The notes beneath the pieces are model-generated. The model was not told the DNA's origin. It ran no database searches and was given only the letters and a program-made list of their open reading frames with translations. The translations under genes and the position numbers were made by a program. Shown one piece after another: positions 1-11,700 of a stretch of 64,000 nucleotides of DNA (positions within the stretch are counted from its first letter, which is position 1; each line of letters opens with the position of its first letter). The DNA comes from Dryas octopetala (taxonomy: Eukaryota > Streptophyta > Magnoliopsida > Rosales > Rosaceae), in the NCBI GenBank assembly GCA_963921425.1, contig OY992834.1:17930941-17994940 (forward strand). Direction: 5' to 3'.

Positions 1-428
1 GCCAGTTCCTCGTAGAAGTCCGGGTCGATCGGATTCCCCGTCACCCCCTGAGCCGAGGTCGACGCCTCGTGACCCCTATCCCTTCCATCCGAGCCTGAAG
101 TAAGAGTGCTCGGGATAGTGGCGATCGGCTCGACGTCGAGAGGTTCTTCATCACCTCCTTCGGCCGTGCCTTGTTCCCAGTCGGAACTCAATATCTCGGG
201 GTTTTCCTGATCCCCTCGGGCTCGGCGCTCTCCACCCGGATTGCGATTCAATGCCGAGCCGGCCTCGTCCAACTCTTCGGACAACCCGTCCCAACTCGCC
301 TCACCCGCAGGTGGGCTTCGGCTCGGCTCGGCCTCACCCGCAGATGGGCTTCGGCTCACCTCAGCCTCACTATCTCCCTCGAAGGCTTCCCCAGAGCCGA
401 GCCGACCACTTGAATCAGTCTCGGACAT
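1..428 (-). CDS. N-terminal part of an antisense retroelement ORF, cut by the window edge
   Basis: An open frame starts at the ATG at 428-426 and runs without a stop for 142 codons to the window edge. The product starts MSETDSSGRLGSGEAF, is acidic and rich in Ser, Gly and Glu, and has an imperfect repeat (SRSPSAGEAEP then SRSPPAGEAS). The last visible residues (DPDFYEEL) resemble proteins annotated in plants as putative gypsy-type transposon or plant transposon proteins; that match is from memory. The ORF runs opposite to the LTR that follows it (TATA box of the LTR on the plus strand). Ty3/gypsy elements of the Tat lineage, such as Grande, are known to carry an antisense extra ORF between pol and the 3' LTR, and this fits that position. 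The alternative is the gag start of an element on the minus strand. The function of such ORFs is not established. Confidence 0.5.
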   Translation of the reverse strand, partial: MSETDSSGRLGSGEAFEGDSEAEVSRSPSAGEAEPSRSPPAGEASWDGLSEELDEAGSALNRNPGGERRARGDQENPEILSSDWEQGTAEGGDEEPLDVEPIATIPSTLTSGSDGRDRGHEASTSAQGVTGNPIDPDFYEEL

Positions 429-754
429 TACAAACACCTTCTCACCTTTCTCTCTCTTGCTTTTTGAATCAAAAAGTGGTTTTTCTCAAGAACTCTCAAG
501 AACACACACCCAAAACCCGAAAAACACAAAAACTCAGAAAGGAGGAGAATCACTTACTGGTTTTCCTCCGCCCAAAGTCTCCGCCCCTTACACACTCGGA
601 ACCACCTCGCCCGCGACCGTGTCTAGTCAAAATCAGGATCGGACAACCTCTCAGACGGCGGTGGGAGATTGAAATTCGCGGCGAGAGAGAGAGGTTTCGC
701 AGAGAGAGGAAGAAACTGAAGATGAAAGTGTGAGGGAAGAGAGAGAAAAGCATG

Positions 755-761
755 ATTTATA
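755..761 (-). promoter_or_regulatory. TATA box for the antisense ORF
   Basis: On the minus strand the sequence reads GGGGGTATAAATCATGC, followed by a CT-rich leader (about 745-660) and then the ATG at 428. A strong GTAAGT-type donor (AAACCAGTAAGTG, about 552-564) lies in the leader, so a 5' UTR intron is possible. This is a standard plant core promoter arrangement and it would drive the antisense ORF from the edge of the LTR. Confidence 0.45.
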
Positions 762-1758
762 CCCCCATGCAGACCGATCTCAGCCCTTCATTTCTGGCGC
801 TTCAAATGCCAGATCTTGACACCTGTCAAGCATTCAAAAAATACCCATAATGAGGTGACCCTTACGTTCCCCCATGCAGAAATCAAACGTCCCTTCACCT
901 GTCCCAGAGATTTTCTGACCAATCACAAGTCGTCATGTGCTCGGATCTTCGGGAACATGGGCTTGTAGGGTTCGGCTCGGACCAAGCGAACACGCCATCC
1001 TTGGGATTATACTTCAACTTCCAATCCACCACTGCCCGCTCGGATCGGAAGCTGGGGGACTCCTGTTTGTGGGAAAACCCACATCGACCCGAACAGCCAA
1101 TCACAGCTCGACACGTGGCTGGTCAAACATCCACCTCGGAGTTGATTCTCAGTGGTCAAACTTTGACTTCCACGTCATCACTGATCAGCACTTCCTCTAC
1201 CAGCTCAGACCGGATCTCCACACCGCCCCTCCTTGTTCGGTCCGAGCCGAACCGATGATCTTCCTTGGGATCGAGTGTCCATCTTCCCACGATCATCCCG
1301 GCTCGGCTCGGCTCGGCACACGAGATGGCTTCCTTCCGAGTTCTGGCGTCGACCAGTTAGGGCTCGGAAAGACTCCAATCTATGGACCGGCTCGGCTTGG
1401 AGTCCCATGCCCGATCCGACCACATATGGACTTCGTGTCTTCGCATGGGAACATATGTTCGTATCGGCTCGGCTCGGCTCTCCGCCGCCATTCCCAGGAA
1501 GATCACGCTGGGACGAACCGCCACACTTAAATGCACCTGACACATTCTTCTGACAGATAGAATATCAGGCCTGCATTCATGAATGTTGGAGCAGTCTACC
1601 TGAACCTTCCAACCTTGCATTTAATGGAGCATTCAATGCAGCATTGAATGCTGAGGAAGCAAGCAGCTGAGCATGCAACTAGGTCTGACCAGGTGCGTGG
1701 GTCTTTGGCAACCATTCATTCACATGCAGGTATCTTGCTCATTAAGGTTTCCTTTGCT

Positions 1759-1768
1759 TATATATATA
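1759..1768 (+). promoter_or_regulatory. TATA box of the LTR
   Basis: TATATATATA lies in a short AT-rich dip inside otherwise GC-rich LTR sequence. A pyrimidine-rich leader-like stretch with many CTTCC and TCATC motifs follows. This sets the transcription direction of the retrotransposon as plus. Confidence 0.45.
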
Positions 1769-2130
1769 CCAAGTCATATGCACAAAATGGGGCACCTAGC
1801 AATCCACCAATATACACGCAAAAACACTTGCATTCCCTTCTACAAAAAAAAGCCTACCCAACTTGCTGAGAATAACCCAGAACATTTGCCTTGTTCTTCC
1901 CATTCTCCCAAGTTCTTCCTTTGTTCTTCCTCACCCACCATCAAACATCATCACTGATTTCATCATCGGAGTGTGTTTGGCTGGTACCACACCGGTCCAT
2001 CTCCTTTGATCTTGTTTTGTCTACAGGAAGATCTCAACCAGCATCCACTTCATCATCCAACAAAGCACCTGATCAGCCAGGTCAACTTATCTAAGTTGTT
2101 GCATCTACCTTACGAGAATTTGCATCAACA

Positions 2131-2492
2131 ATTATGCAACAATGAAACCTGAAATAAAATTTACAGAACATAGTACACAAATAAATGGGTCTCAGATGTA
2201 CATTTGTTTTTTAGAGGAACTTGCATATCCTGATATCCCTTCCCTCTTTCGCTTTCTCTCTCTCTCCACTACTTCTTCTTACTTTCTCTATGCAGTATGC
2301 AGTGACACCAGCCTGTCCCTATGATAGGGACAAGGCAAGTTATTTTGTTTTTATATCAGAAACCGACACATAAGAGTTAAGACCAAAGAAAAGGTTATTG
2401 TGCTTGATTATTTACTATTTCATGAATTTTGACAAACAAAAGAAAAAAAAAAAATTGGGGTCATGTATATTTGTCCTCTCTGCTCCATCCAT
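2131..2492. other. Intergenic, nothing recognised
   Basis: AT-rich sequence between the LTR end and the start of direct repeat copy A. Only a CT-rich patch (about 2245-2285) stands out; no ORF or RNA gene is supported. Confidence 0.5.
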
Positions 2493-5400
2493 CATGTTCT
2501 GTTGGGTCCAAAATCTATCATGTGATCTGAAGGGGTTTTGAATAATATTCCGATGAAGTATTATTAGTAATAAATCATTGAACCACAATTTCATATACTC
2601 TTATTCTGTATATTTATATAACATTACTTTTAATTTTTTGCAACCTAAATATACATGACCCTAACTTCTATTATTGTGAAGCTGTGGAAGACAGCTTAGA
2701 AAGTGACATATATATGTGCATGCGTTCTAACTTGTAAGTGGTTCACGGGAGCTCAGAGGCTATACAAAAGTAGTAAAAGAATACAACAACCACACGATTT
2801 AAACTTTAAAGTGCCCTTAGGGAAAGGATACTATACTATATTATAAAATAAAATAATTAACATTACACATTATTTTTTTAAAAAATGATAGCATGTTGTA
2901 TGTACCTCCAAATCAGTCATTTTCTTGAGGAAAATTCTCCACATTAAACAAGTGGTTCATATGGGCCATTCCTCAAGAATGCAAACAAAGAATTTGTCTT
3001 TGTTGGTCAGACAGTTTCACATCTTGGAGTCACGGGTGAGCCCCTGAATGTATCTTTTATTATTCAGTGCATTTGTTTATACTTTATAGGGCTGCTAAAG
3101 TTTCAGAGAATTCAACGATTGTCGTTTAAAGAGGTATGTTTATCAGAGAATGCTTTATGTCAAAGCTATGAAGCTAAGTGCCCACATGTTTTAGGTCCTG
3201 TTACTCCTGTGGTGTCTGTTCAAGTCTTCAAGTACTCAGAATAATTGGCAAAAGAATTGTGTAGATGATCATCTTTAGGAACATTTCTATTAGGCAACGC
3301 GGATTTGTTGCACAACGTTATGTTATGGACTCGTGTTTTGGGGATCAACAAGGGAGTGTGCATAGATTGGCAAGGCAAAAAGTGCGAAAAAAAATCAACT
3401 GGATCGATCGATATGAGATTTTTGTTTAGGGTTTAGAATAACCGTTTTAGACCTTAGGATTTAGGCTTTAACGCTCTATAGCTCAAAACTCAAGAACTAA
3501 ACCCTAAGCGATGAATAGGTACCGATAGATAAGGGATTATTTTATTTTTATAATTTTTGCATGGCTGATCAATCTACCCTCCTTTGTCGATCAATGCATG
3601 CTCTGCATCTTCTCTGCATTGTAAGCTCCGCAACAAAACCAAACTCTGTTATTAGGTACAAAATAAGTTTGCACAGCATATAGAACTTCTAAAAGAAAGC
3701 TTCACCCACCGGCCCTACTCCATAAGATTCCATAGAACTCCTTATCTATTTTCCCATCAATTAATTCCTTACTATATGAAAAGGACGAAAAGGGCACTTG
3801 CAAAATAGAAGCAACAAGTTGAAACTAGCCAAAGGAGTTCTGAAATATCGTAGGTATTCATGTCTTATTAGAGTTGCAACACAAGGTACATACCGTGAGG
3901 AGTTGAAGAAGGTGCAATGTTTTGTATCTACCTTGGCCTTGAAGACAATTTGTGTGAGTCGAAGAGAGCCAATTAAGTTGGCCATGTTAACATGTGGCCT
4001 TAACATGCAGTTGCACCCTTCATCGCACAACACACACAGGTTGCCATGTGCACATGAGATTGCAAAATACCGACAAATTATCCGTCCCATTCCGGTTGAT
4101 TGTGTTCATTCACAGGAGAGGAAACTAGATTTGTTGCATGCCTTGAAAAGTAGTAACCACTAAGTTCTGTCACTTGCCCATATTGATAGGATTTGAAACC
4201 GTGAAGAGATTAGTTTGGTGAGTGGATACTGAAAAGAACTCCAGGAGATAAATTAGTTTGAAAGGGAAGAGTTTGCCAGAGTCTGGAATCAAAGACAATT
4301 ACAAAACCACAAGTAAAGAAAGCCCATTACAAGAAGCTGTTCGGCTGATTGGCTTCTGTTCCACAGAATAGAACACAACCATATAAGTTATAACTTAGTC
4401 TAATGAGCAGTATAATGAGCACAACCATATAAGTCATATGAATTTCACTGAGGTCAATAATGAGCAGTATTTGCAATGGATATCTACATTAACCTAATGT
4501 GGACTTGGAAGTTTTGATTGCACAATCCTGAACATTTAGAGCAGCTATCCCTTTTCCAATACAAGTTTTGCAGCATGTCCTTGTTGAATTCAAGCACCTG
4601 CATAAACAAAATTTCATTCACTAGAGGTTTAAACCACGAATCACAATGAATGGAGAAGAACCCAATGTCCTTACAAGAAGAGTAAAGCCAGTCACAATGC
4701 AGGTACCATTCGCAAGTTGCAACAGAAGCAGCACAAGACACCACAAACAAAAATTGAACTTACAGTTGTTCACTCTATTCTATAATTTCTATTAGGAAAT
4801 CACAATAACAGTGTTAATGAATTTTCTTATTAATGTCCTTTATTTGTTATTAGCTGTTGGAGGCACTTCTATTGTTTCACGAAGCAACCAAATAGAGCAT
4901 GAGATATACAAGAAAACATATAAAACAGAGCATAAGACAATAATTCCATAAATAATGAAGATGACCAAAAGCAATAGTTAATTTTCCTTTGAAACAGAAA
5001 AAAGTCAACCATAAATATTATCGGAAGTTCTATTTTCCATCATTCCCTCAGGAACCTAAGAGGCTCTTAGTGAACATAAAAATCAGGTGAATAAAGAATA
5101 ATAAGTGTTTTTGACATAATTCAATGTCGAATTATCGGCGTCACAAAAATTTTGTAAAAATTGACAGTAAGTCTAGCATCTTCCAAAAGAACTTTTTCTT
5201 CTTTTTTTTTTTTTTTTTGTCAGAATAAATAAATCATATACTATAGAACTGTTCATTAAATTAACTAAAATCCAGCATGCTTTTTTTTTTTGTCAATAAA
5301 ATCTAGCATGTTACTCAACCAGAAACAAGCAAGAAGAAGAAGAGAATTCTTTTTGAATGGCAAAAGATGACAAAAAAATCAAATACAACAGAACTGTTTA

Positions 5401-6044
5401 GCTTTTAACTATTGGGGCTTTATCATATACTTTTTTGGACACTTAATGGGATCATTGAATGTGACAAACAACTAAATGAGAAGCATACACCCTACAGGCA
5501 TGTCCAATGGAATAGATAACATGGATCACATAATTCAACCGTTTAGCTTAACACAGTCCTCAATCCATGAAACCTGGTTCTATTTACTTGTTTTCAAAAG
5601 TCATTAATTAATTCTTTCTTTTTTATATATAAGAAAAAAAAAAAAAAGAGAAGATAGAAGTACAAAACACAATAGAAAGACTTAAAAAAAATTAAAATGA
5701 GGGTGTCATATGATTTACCTGGGGAAAGAATTAGCAAGAATTAAAATAATCAATGACCTGTACCCGTGTAGCCTGTATTACTTCAATAACCTGCAAAAAT
5801 AAGTCAATATGAATTACCTTGACTTAAAATAATCATATGAAAGATGGAATTTCCAGCCAATAAGAGTTTCCCTACAAAAAGAATTAGCTCGACTTAAAAA
5901 ATTCAAATATGAATCCTAGTAATTATTTCAACCAAAGAACCAATCCACACTATATTTTCAGTTCACAGGGGAAATAGAAATAAGTAATTCATATTATGCA
6001 AAAATCCAAATATACATTATTTATGAAGAATTATACGAAAAGAA
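2493..6044 (+). repeat. Long direct repeat, copy A (upstream copy on the plus strand)
   Basis: From CATGTTCTGTTGGGTCC at 2493 to the ACGAAAAGAA ending at 6044, this segment matches 14578-19684 base for base over long stretches, with scattered substitutions. Differences visible by eye are a 19-bp extra segment near 2869, a missing segment of about 150 bp near 4400, a few homopolymer length changes, and the 1.3-kb insertion present only in copy B. Both copies have the same orientation and flank the TNL gene. It contains a decayed transposase-like fragment (3798-4163) and otherwise no gene I can name. It is a segmental duplication and not an LTR pair: the ends lack TG/CA and no retroelement genes lie in direct association. 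Confidence 0.9.
3798..4163 (+). pseudogene. MULE/FAR1-type transposase fragment with SWIM-like motif (copy A)
   Basis: A 121-codon open frame ends with a stretch resembling the C-terminal SWIM zinc finger of Mutator-like transposase and FAR1-related proteins: THRLPCAHEIAKY, then RPIPVDCVHSQERKLDLL. In intact relatives a Cys-rich CxCx(n)CxH finger precedes a conserved PCAHEIA block; here the block is kept but the domain upstream is missing. It is therefore a captured or decayed fragment and not a full gene. The same fragment is in the other repeat copy, where it stops earlier. The family assignment is from motif memory. Confidence 0.5.
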
Positions 6045-7146
6045 TAAACACTATCCTCACCTGTAAAAACATAAAGATAAACACTTATATATTATCAACA
6101 TCCAAAAACAATCCAATTTCTCATCTCAACATTTATCCAACAATAAACCAAAGGGTCTCAGACCCACCAAATAATATCTATGCTAATTTAATCATCAGAG
6201 CATAACTACAAAGAGTTCCACTCATAAAACCATAACATGAACTAAATGAATATATGGAACGACATTGAGCGTACAATATCAATATACCGATGACGAACGA
6301 AGGGATGCCTCAATGTGCTAAGGGTCCGACCTCAACAATCTCTACTACCTGGGAGGAGACGTTAAGAACAAAACATGAGAACAATCTCAGTGAGTGGACA
6401 AAAATAAACTTTGAAACATTTCCTTTGAAATCATTTTATAAAACAACTCATTTTCTTTTGAAAGCCCAAAGTTTTAAAATTCATTTCACAACCCATTTTC
6501 GAAAACATCTTAAATTTGTGAATGTTCTCGATGAAAAAGAAGCTAGTTAATATGAAATGTGTAAGAATCTCACAAAACATTCTTAATTTGCAATATAAAC
6601 AAGTATTATCGTATGCTTGCTAATAAATCAATTAGCTGAAAATACAAATTCTGAAAGATGTCATACTCAAACGTAACTCAACTAGCTAAGAATTTAGGAC
6701 TTGTCTAGAGACTAATTGTAAGTCCTAAATAAAAATTAAAAACATTAACAAATAACAATTAAGGAATTAAGTTCCATTTGTCACGCGGTCATAGTTTGTG
6801 TAATTTTTATGCAGTCACAGTTTGATAAAATAAATATTGGGTGAGGGTGGGCATTCAAACAGTGGAAGAGGTTTTTGCCTCAAATGAATGCCTTGTTTCC
6901 CACTTGATACCTAAGCCATTTAGTTTGGTTATTTTTTTTTAAAAAAAGTCAATGGATCTTAAAAATAAAAAATAAAAACCTAAACGTAATCAAAATTAGA
7001 GAAAAGAAATTCAAAATCAATAAACTATACACAAAATAACCAGAACAATTAACCTCAAAACCCAATAATCAAAATCACTTTTAACTTTAGATCTTACCTT
7101 GTGATTTGAACTGGAAGAAGCGTAGAGAGATCGTTGACTGAGGCAG

Positions 7147-7187
<41 letters not shown>

Positions 7188-7727
7188 AAAGAGATCTCAA
7201 TTGAAGATGAGAGAAGATAGAAAGATTGCAAGCTTCCGTGGAGCAGAGAAAACGATGCGGCTAGCGTGAGAAAAGAAAACACGTTAGAAGGAAAAAAAGA
7301 AAAAAAAAAGATATTTTATCATATTTGGAAAACATGCCTTTTTGAGTTTTGTTTCTGGAAACTCACTTTCGAAAAAGGGGTTGAGAAACAAGTTTTTTTT
7401 TTTTTTTTTTTTAATTTATCTCTCTTTTTGGAAAGGAAAAAGAGTTTTGAGAAAAATACCAAACATGTCATAATTCTTTCAGTTAATTAACATATGCACG
7501 GCCACATTGTTGTAGCCTTGGTAGGTACCGTATATTTGCATTATTTCCCTTCAGTAACTACACCCTTAACTAATAATTTATCAAACTACATACCTTATTT
7601 CACAACACCTCCATTTGTATTTCTGTAGCCTTAACACCAGCCAACTCATGCCACTATACACAATACACCAAGGTACACCTGCAAAAGTCAGAATGAAGTG
7701 AAAAATTGATTTCGTGCCCAAAGTCCT
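6045..7727. other. Intergenic AT-rich DNA, possibly the inside of a CACTA-like element
   Basis: No supported gene. The stretch is AT-rich with short A and T runs and one long GA microsatellite (7150-7185). Because a CACTA-type terminus ends at 7740, part of this interval may be non-autonomous CACTA DNA, but I could not find the opposite terminus. Confidence 0.4.
7150..7185. repeat. (GA)18 microsatellite
   Basis: Uninterrupted GA dinucleotides across 36 bp. A frame through it on the minus strand gives a Ser-Leu run, which I do not regard as a gene. Confidence 0.95.
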
Positions 7728-7740
7728 TTTTCTTGTAGTG
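7728..7740 (-). mobile_element. CACTA transposon terminus
   Basis: The minus strand from 7740 reads CACTACAAGAAAAAGGACTT. CACTACAAGAAAA is the canonical terminal inverted repeat of plant CACTA (En/Spm) elements. The opposite end was not found within the preceding 5 kb, so this may be a truncated copy. Confidence 0.5.
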
Positions 7741-8054
7741 TATAAAGGAAAGCTTCAAGTGAACTTCATGATCAGATATTTACTGTAATATGGGTGGGTT
7801 AATTAAGATATGAATTATGGTTAATTAAGATTACATTAGTGTATTTTTTATTTAAATTTCGGTGCTAGGGACCTACTTATGCAATTTAATAACCATAAGT
7901 GAGGAGAGAGAGAGACATGTGCAGACCTTATGAGGAACTTGTTGCCAACCTTGTGTGAATGCAGTCCTTGAACATGATAGTGTACGTCAATGGTCCTTGA
8001 ACGTACGTAAATGCCAAAGTGCTGTAACATCTTCTTTGATGGCCCCAAATTTCT
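7741..8054. other. Downstream flank of the TNL gene
   Basis: AT-rich sequence just 3' of the TNL stop, probably including its 3' UTR. No other gene seen. Confidence 0.4.
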
Positions 8055-8744
8055 CTAATCATCTTGGCCATACAACAGACACATCCCACACTCTTTTATG
8101 TATACGTTCATGTTGGAGACAGGTTGACCAAACCTATTTATAGGGTAGAAGTTAAAAGAGGCCTCGGTGACATTGTTAAAAGTAGTGGGCCTTTTTTCTC
8201 CATTTTCTCCTCTTAATCTTTTTGGGAAAGTTTGTTCTCCTCTTAAATTTCTCTCTGGGAAAGTCTGATCTCCTTTGAATTCATTAGGCGGCAGAGCGCG
8301 GTCATACCACACTAAAACGTGATCAAAATTGACAGTTCTGTTTTGATTCTTGCCGTCCGAATCCCCCAAACCATACAAGTAACTATTGAATTCAAGGCTT
8401 TCACCATCATTGGTTTTAAAATGGGATTTACATCCGAATTCAAGACCGTAGCCACAAGGATTATAATTGTGGAATCTAATGATAGCACATAGAGCAAAGC
8501 CCAAGAAGTTTTTATCAAACCAATGTGAAGGAAGCTTGGTACTTATGGAGGAACCCTCACTTTGAAAGCTGAACCACTTCGGAATATCATTTCCAGGACA
8601 ACAAATACTAACTGAAGGAGCATCCTGCACCATATATTGATGGACATGTAATTAATGAGAAAATTGCAACTGCTCTAAAAGTTTAATTTGTTAGCTAAAC
8701 ACATTAATTTAACAAGTGACATGAACGTGTGTTGTGTGTGTGTG

Positions 8745-8791
<47 letters not shown>

Positions 8792-11700
8792 CCTTGTAAT
8801 GGTATATTTCTTCTAGTGGTGCAGTTGCCATTCGCATAATTCTAAGACGTGCTTCAACCATTAATATGTTGCTTAGTGCATTCTGATCTAATTGAAGGCA
8901 ATTAGAAAATATAAGTTGATGACCACAAACTCCATGTTGATCCCAACCTTGTGTGAGTGTAGTAGTAATGGAACCATACACTGTCTCCAATGATGTACAG
9001 CCATGTGCGTCCAAACGTTCTAGAAGCAATGGGAGCTTTTGCAATTGTAAGGATCGAAGGCTAATGCAATTGCTTAAGTTTAAGTACTTCAGCCCAGAAG
9101 CTTGTTTGATGCTTGTAGGTAAGCTCTCGATCTTGCTTCCACTGAGATTTAATCTTTTTAATGAGGATAAGCTAATGAGGCCATCAGGGATTTCTAATGT
9201 GATATTATTGCAATCACCGAGGTTTAGTTCTTCCAAAGAGCACAAACCAACTGAGAAGGGAGGCAATTTCTTGAGTCTCGAACAACCCTCAAAGGTGAGA
9301 AATTTAAGACTGTTTAATTTGTAGATGTTGTTCGGGACAGACTCAAGATTTTCGCACACACGTAGGTGTAATTCTTGAAGCGCAACAAGATTTCCAATGG
9401 TAGAGGATAGCCGAATCAGATTTTCAAGCCCACTTAATTTAAGATGCTTCAGACACTCCAAGAGATAAATTTGACCAAGACATTGCAACTTACAAATTTT
9501 GGATGGAAGACTCACAAGCCTTCTTGTATGCTTCAGATCAAATGAAACCCGACCAGAGAGACACTCCATTATCCCTATCTGAGGCAAGTTTAAAGTTGTT
9601 GTCTTTCTGGGAAGCTCAGACACCCTGCTCATCTCTGACAAATTTAAACTTGTTATTTGACTTGGATCCTCAGAAACCCTGCTCATCTCTGAAAAATTTA
9701 AACTTGTTTTTTGCCTGGGCACCTCAGAAACCCTGCTCATCTGAGACAAATTCGAAGTTGTTATTTGCCTGGGAAGCTCTGAAACCTTGCCAAGAGATAA
9801 GCAGCCATTTAGATTAAGAGTGCTGCTTGAAAGATACTCGAGTTCTTTACAGGAAGTAAGAAACACTGTATAAGGTTTTTCATCCAACCCAACTGATGCA
9901 GGCAATTCGTCTATGGCAGTATTATATAGTGTTAAATATTCACACCTAGTTGGTATCTCCGGAAGATGTTTAAGATTCGAACAACCTCCCAAAAACAGAA
10001 TCTTAAGCTTCACAAGATATTCAAGATATGAAGGAATTTCAACCAAACTCGTACAGTAGCTAAGATCAATTTCCTCCATATTTTGACATCGAGATAAATC
10101 TGGAACTTCAATCAAGTACCTGGATCGACTAAGAATGATCTTTTTTAAGTTCCTAATATTCTGTAACAAATTAAAGAAGAATGGTAAGAATAATTTAGCA
10201 TGAATAACTTTCTGCACTACATTTTAAATTAACAAGAAAAAAAAATAATCATACCTGTCCCTTATCCCAAAGTCTCTCAACTTGGCTATCCGGCATAATA
10301 AGCTCAACAAGATGATGTGGAGAAAATTTTGACGGAAAAGATTTCAAAGGACATCTTTCCCAATGGATATATCTAAGGGCATCAGGAAGAGAACGAAGAC
10401 CTTGATCAGGAAGGTACACATGGCAGTACTGCTTCTTGGTAAAGGGACCATTATCAGAACTATAAAATTTTAGCAGTCTTAGATTATACATCCCTTTGAA
10501 GGCTTTACGGTTAAACTCTAGCTCTTCAATCTCAGACATGTTTAGGAATATTGCTTCAACATTTTCACTTCCCTGAAAATCAAGAGCAAAGTATATATAT
10601 TAATTAGGAAAGTATCCAAAAAGGATAGTGTTATTGGCACTCCAAAATGGTCATCCTGCACTTCAACATTTACAAATTTTCTCTTATGTGTTTTTATAAT
10701 TGGAGTGCAGGATGACTTTTTTGGAGTGTCAATAACACTATATATCCAAAAATATTTACTGTAAACGACATTTGTAGACATATCCACAAGTATATCAAAA
10801 ATAAGTTTTTCCTATGCAAAATTCAAGCAACATTTTTTTTTTTTTTAGAAAGGCAAAAAATTTAGCACTTACTGTCTTGTTTTTCAATACATGACAGACA
10901 TCCTCAGGGCTCCACAATATACTGCGTTGCCCAGGCTTTTCTTCACCTTGTTCGCGAACAATTTCCCAACCCATTTGTTGTACCAAATCATGCATCCATA
11001 GCTGGTTATATGTTATTGATATGAGAGACATGTCAAGAAGAGTTCTAATTCCTGCAGCCGCAAAGAAACCACATAAATCTAACATTTTTTTTGCATATTC
11101 TATAGTCTCCCCTTTATATAAACACGCGATATGCAGAAATATCTTCTTTTCGTCTTTATCTAATCCATGGTAACTTATTCTCAAGAGTTCTTGAATTTCT
11201 GGGTTAGGAACTTTTTCCAATTTATTCAGGTTGCTTATCCATTCTTCTTTGTCGTCACACTTACCAAATGAGGACCCCAAAACTTTAAGAGCTATAGGAA
11301 CGCCCTTAGCATAATCTACCACCATTTTTGACAACTCTATATATTCTTCTGAAGGAGAGTTATTTCCGAATGCATTCAAATGAAAGAGCTGAAGAGCTTC
11401 TTCAAAATTTAATCCCTTAACCTCGTATATGTAATCATCATCAACTCTTTTATTAAGTAGACGCCTATCTCTTGTTGTAATAATGGATCTACTTCCAGTG
11501 CCAAGTAGTTGTTTAGCTAGATCAGCTAGATATTCTAATTGGCTTGGAGTGTTCACATCATCAAGAACAATGAGGGCCTTTGTACGGCGAAGTCTATCTT
11601 TAATAAAAGGTGATCCTAAAGAGGGAGTGGCGACATTTATATTTTCTTCATTTAGTAGTGCATGAAGAAGTTCATTTCGCAAATCAATTAGTCCACGACT

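Larger units (their letters stand above)
753..2130 (+). mobile_element. Probable 3' LTR of a Ty3/gypsy (Tat-like) retrotransposon
   Basis: A purine-rich run (about 731-750, polypurine-tract-like) is followed by TG at 753. The far end reads TTTGCATCAACA and closes with CA at 2130, followed by ATTAT as a possible 5-bp target duplication. A TATA box (1759-1768) lies 360 bp before that end, as expected for a plus-strand LTR promoter. The body is GC-rich with many CTCGG/CCGAG motifs, unlike the AT-rich flank. No second LTR is in the window, so the left boundary is inferred and may be wrong. No primer-binding site follows 2130, which is expected for a 3' LTR. Confidence 0.45.

Noticed and set aside
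4484..4750. 88-aa minus-strand frame (and its twin at 18118-18384), Cys-rich
   Set aside because: Kept open in both repeat copies, but I recognise no family, no start context or neighbouring exon supports it, and high copy identity alone explains the conservation.
8709..10217. TNL LRR exon ending with a Ser-Leu run and His-Thr tail
   Set aside because: The tail is read-through of the CT microsatellite at the start of intron 4; the donor at 8793/8792 restores phase to the C-JID exon.
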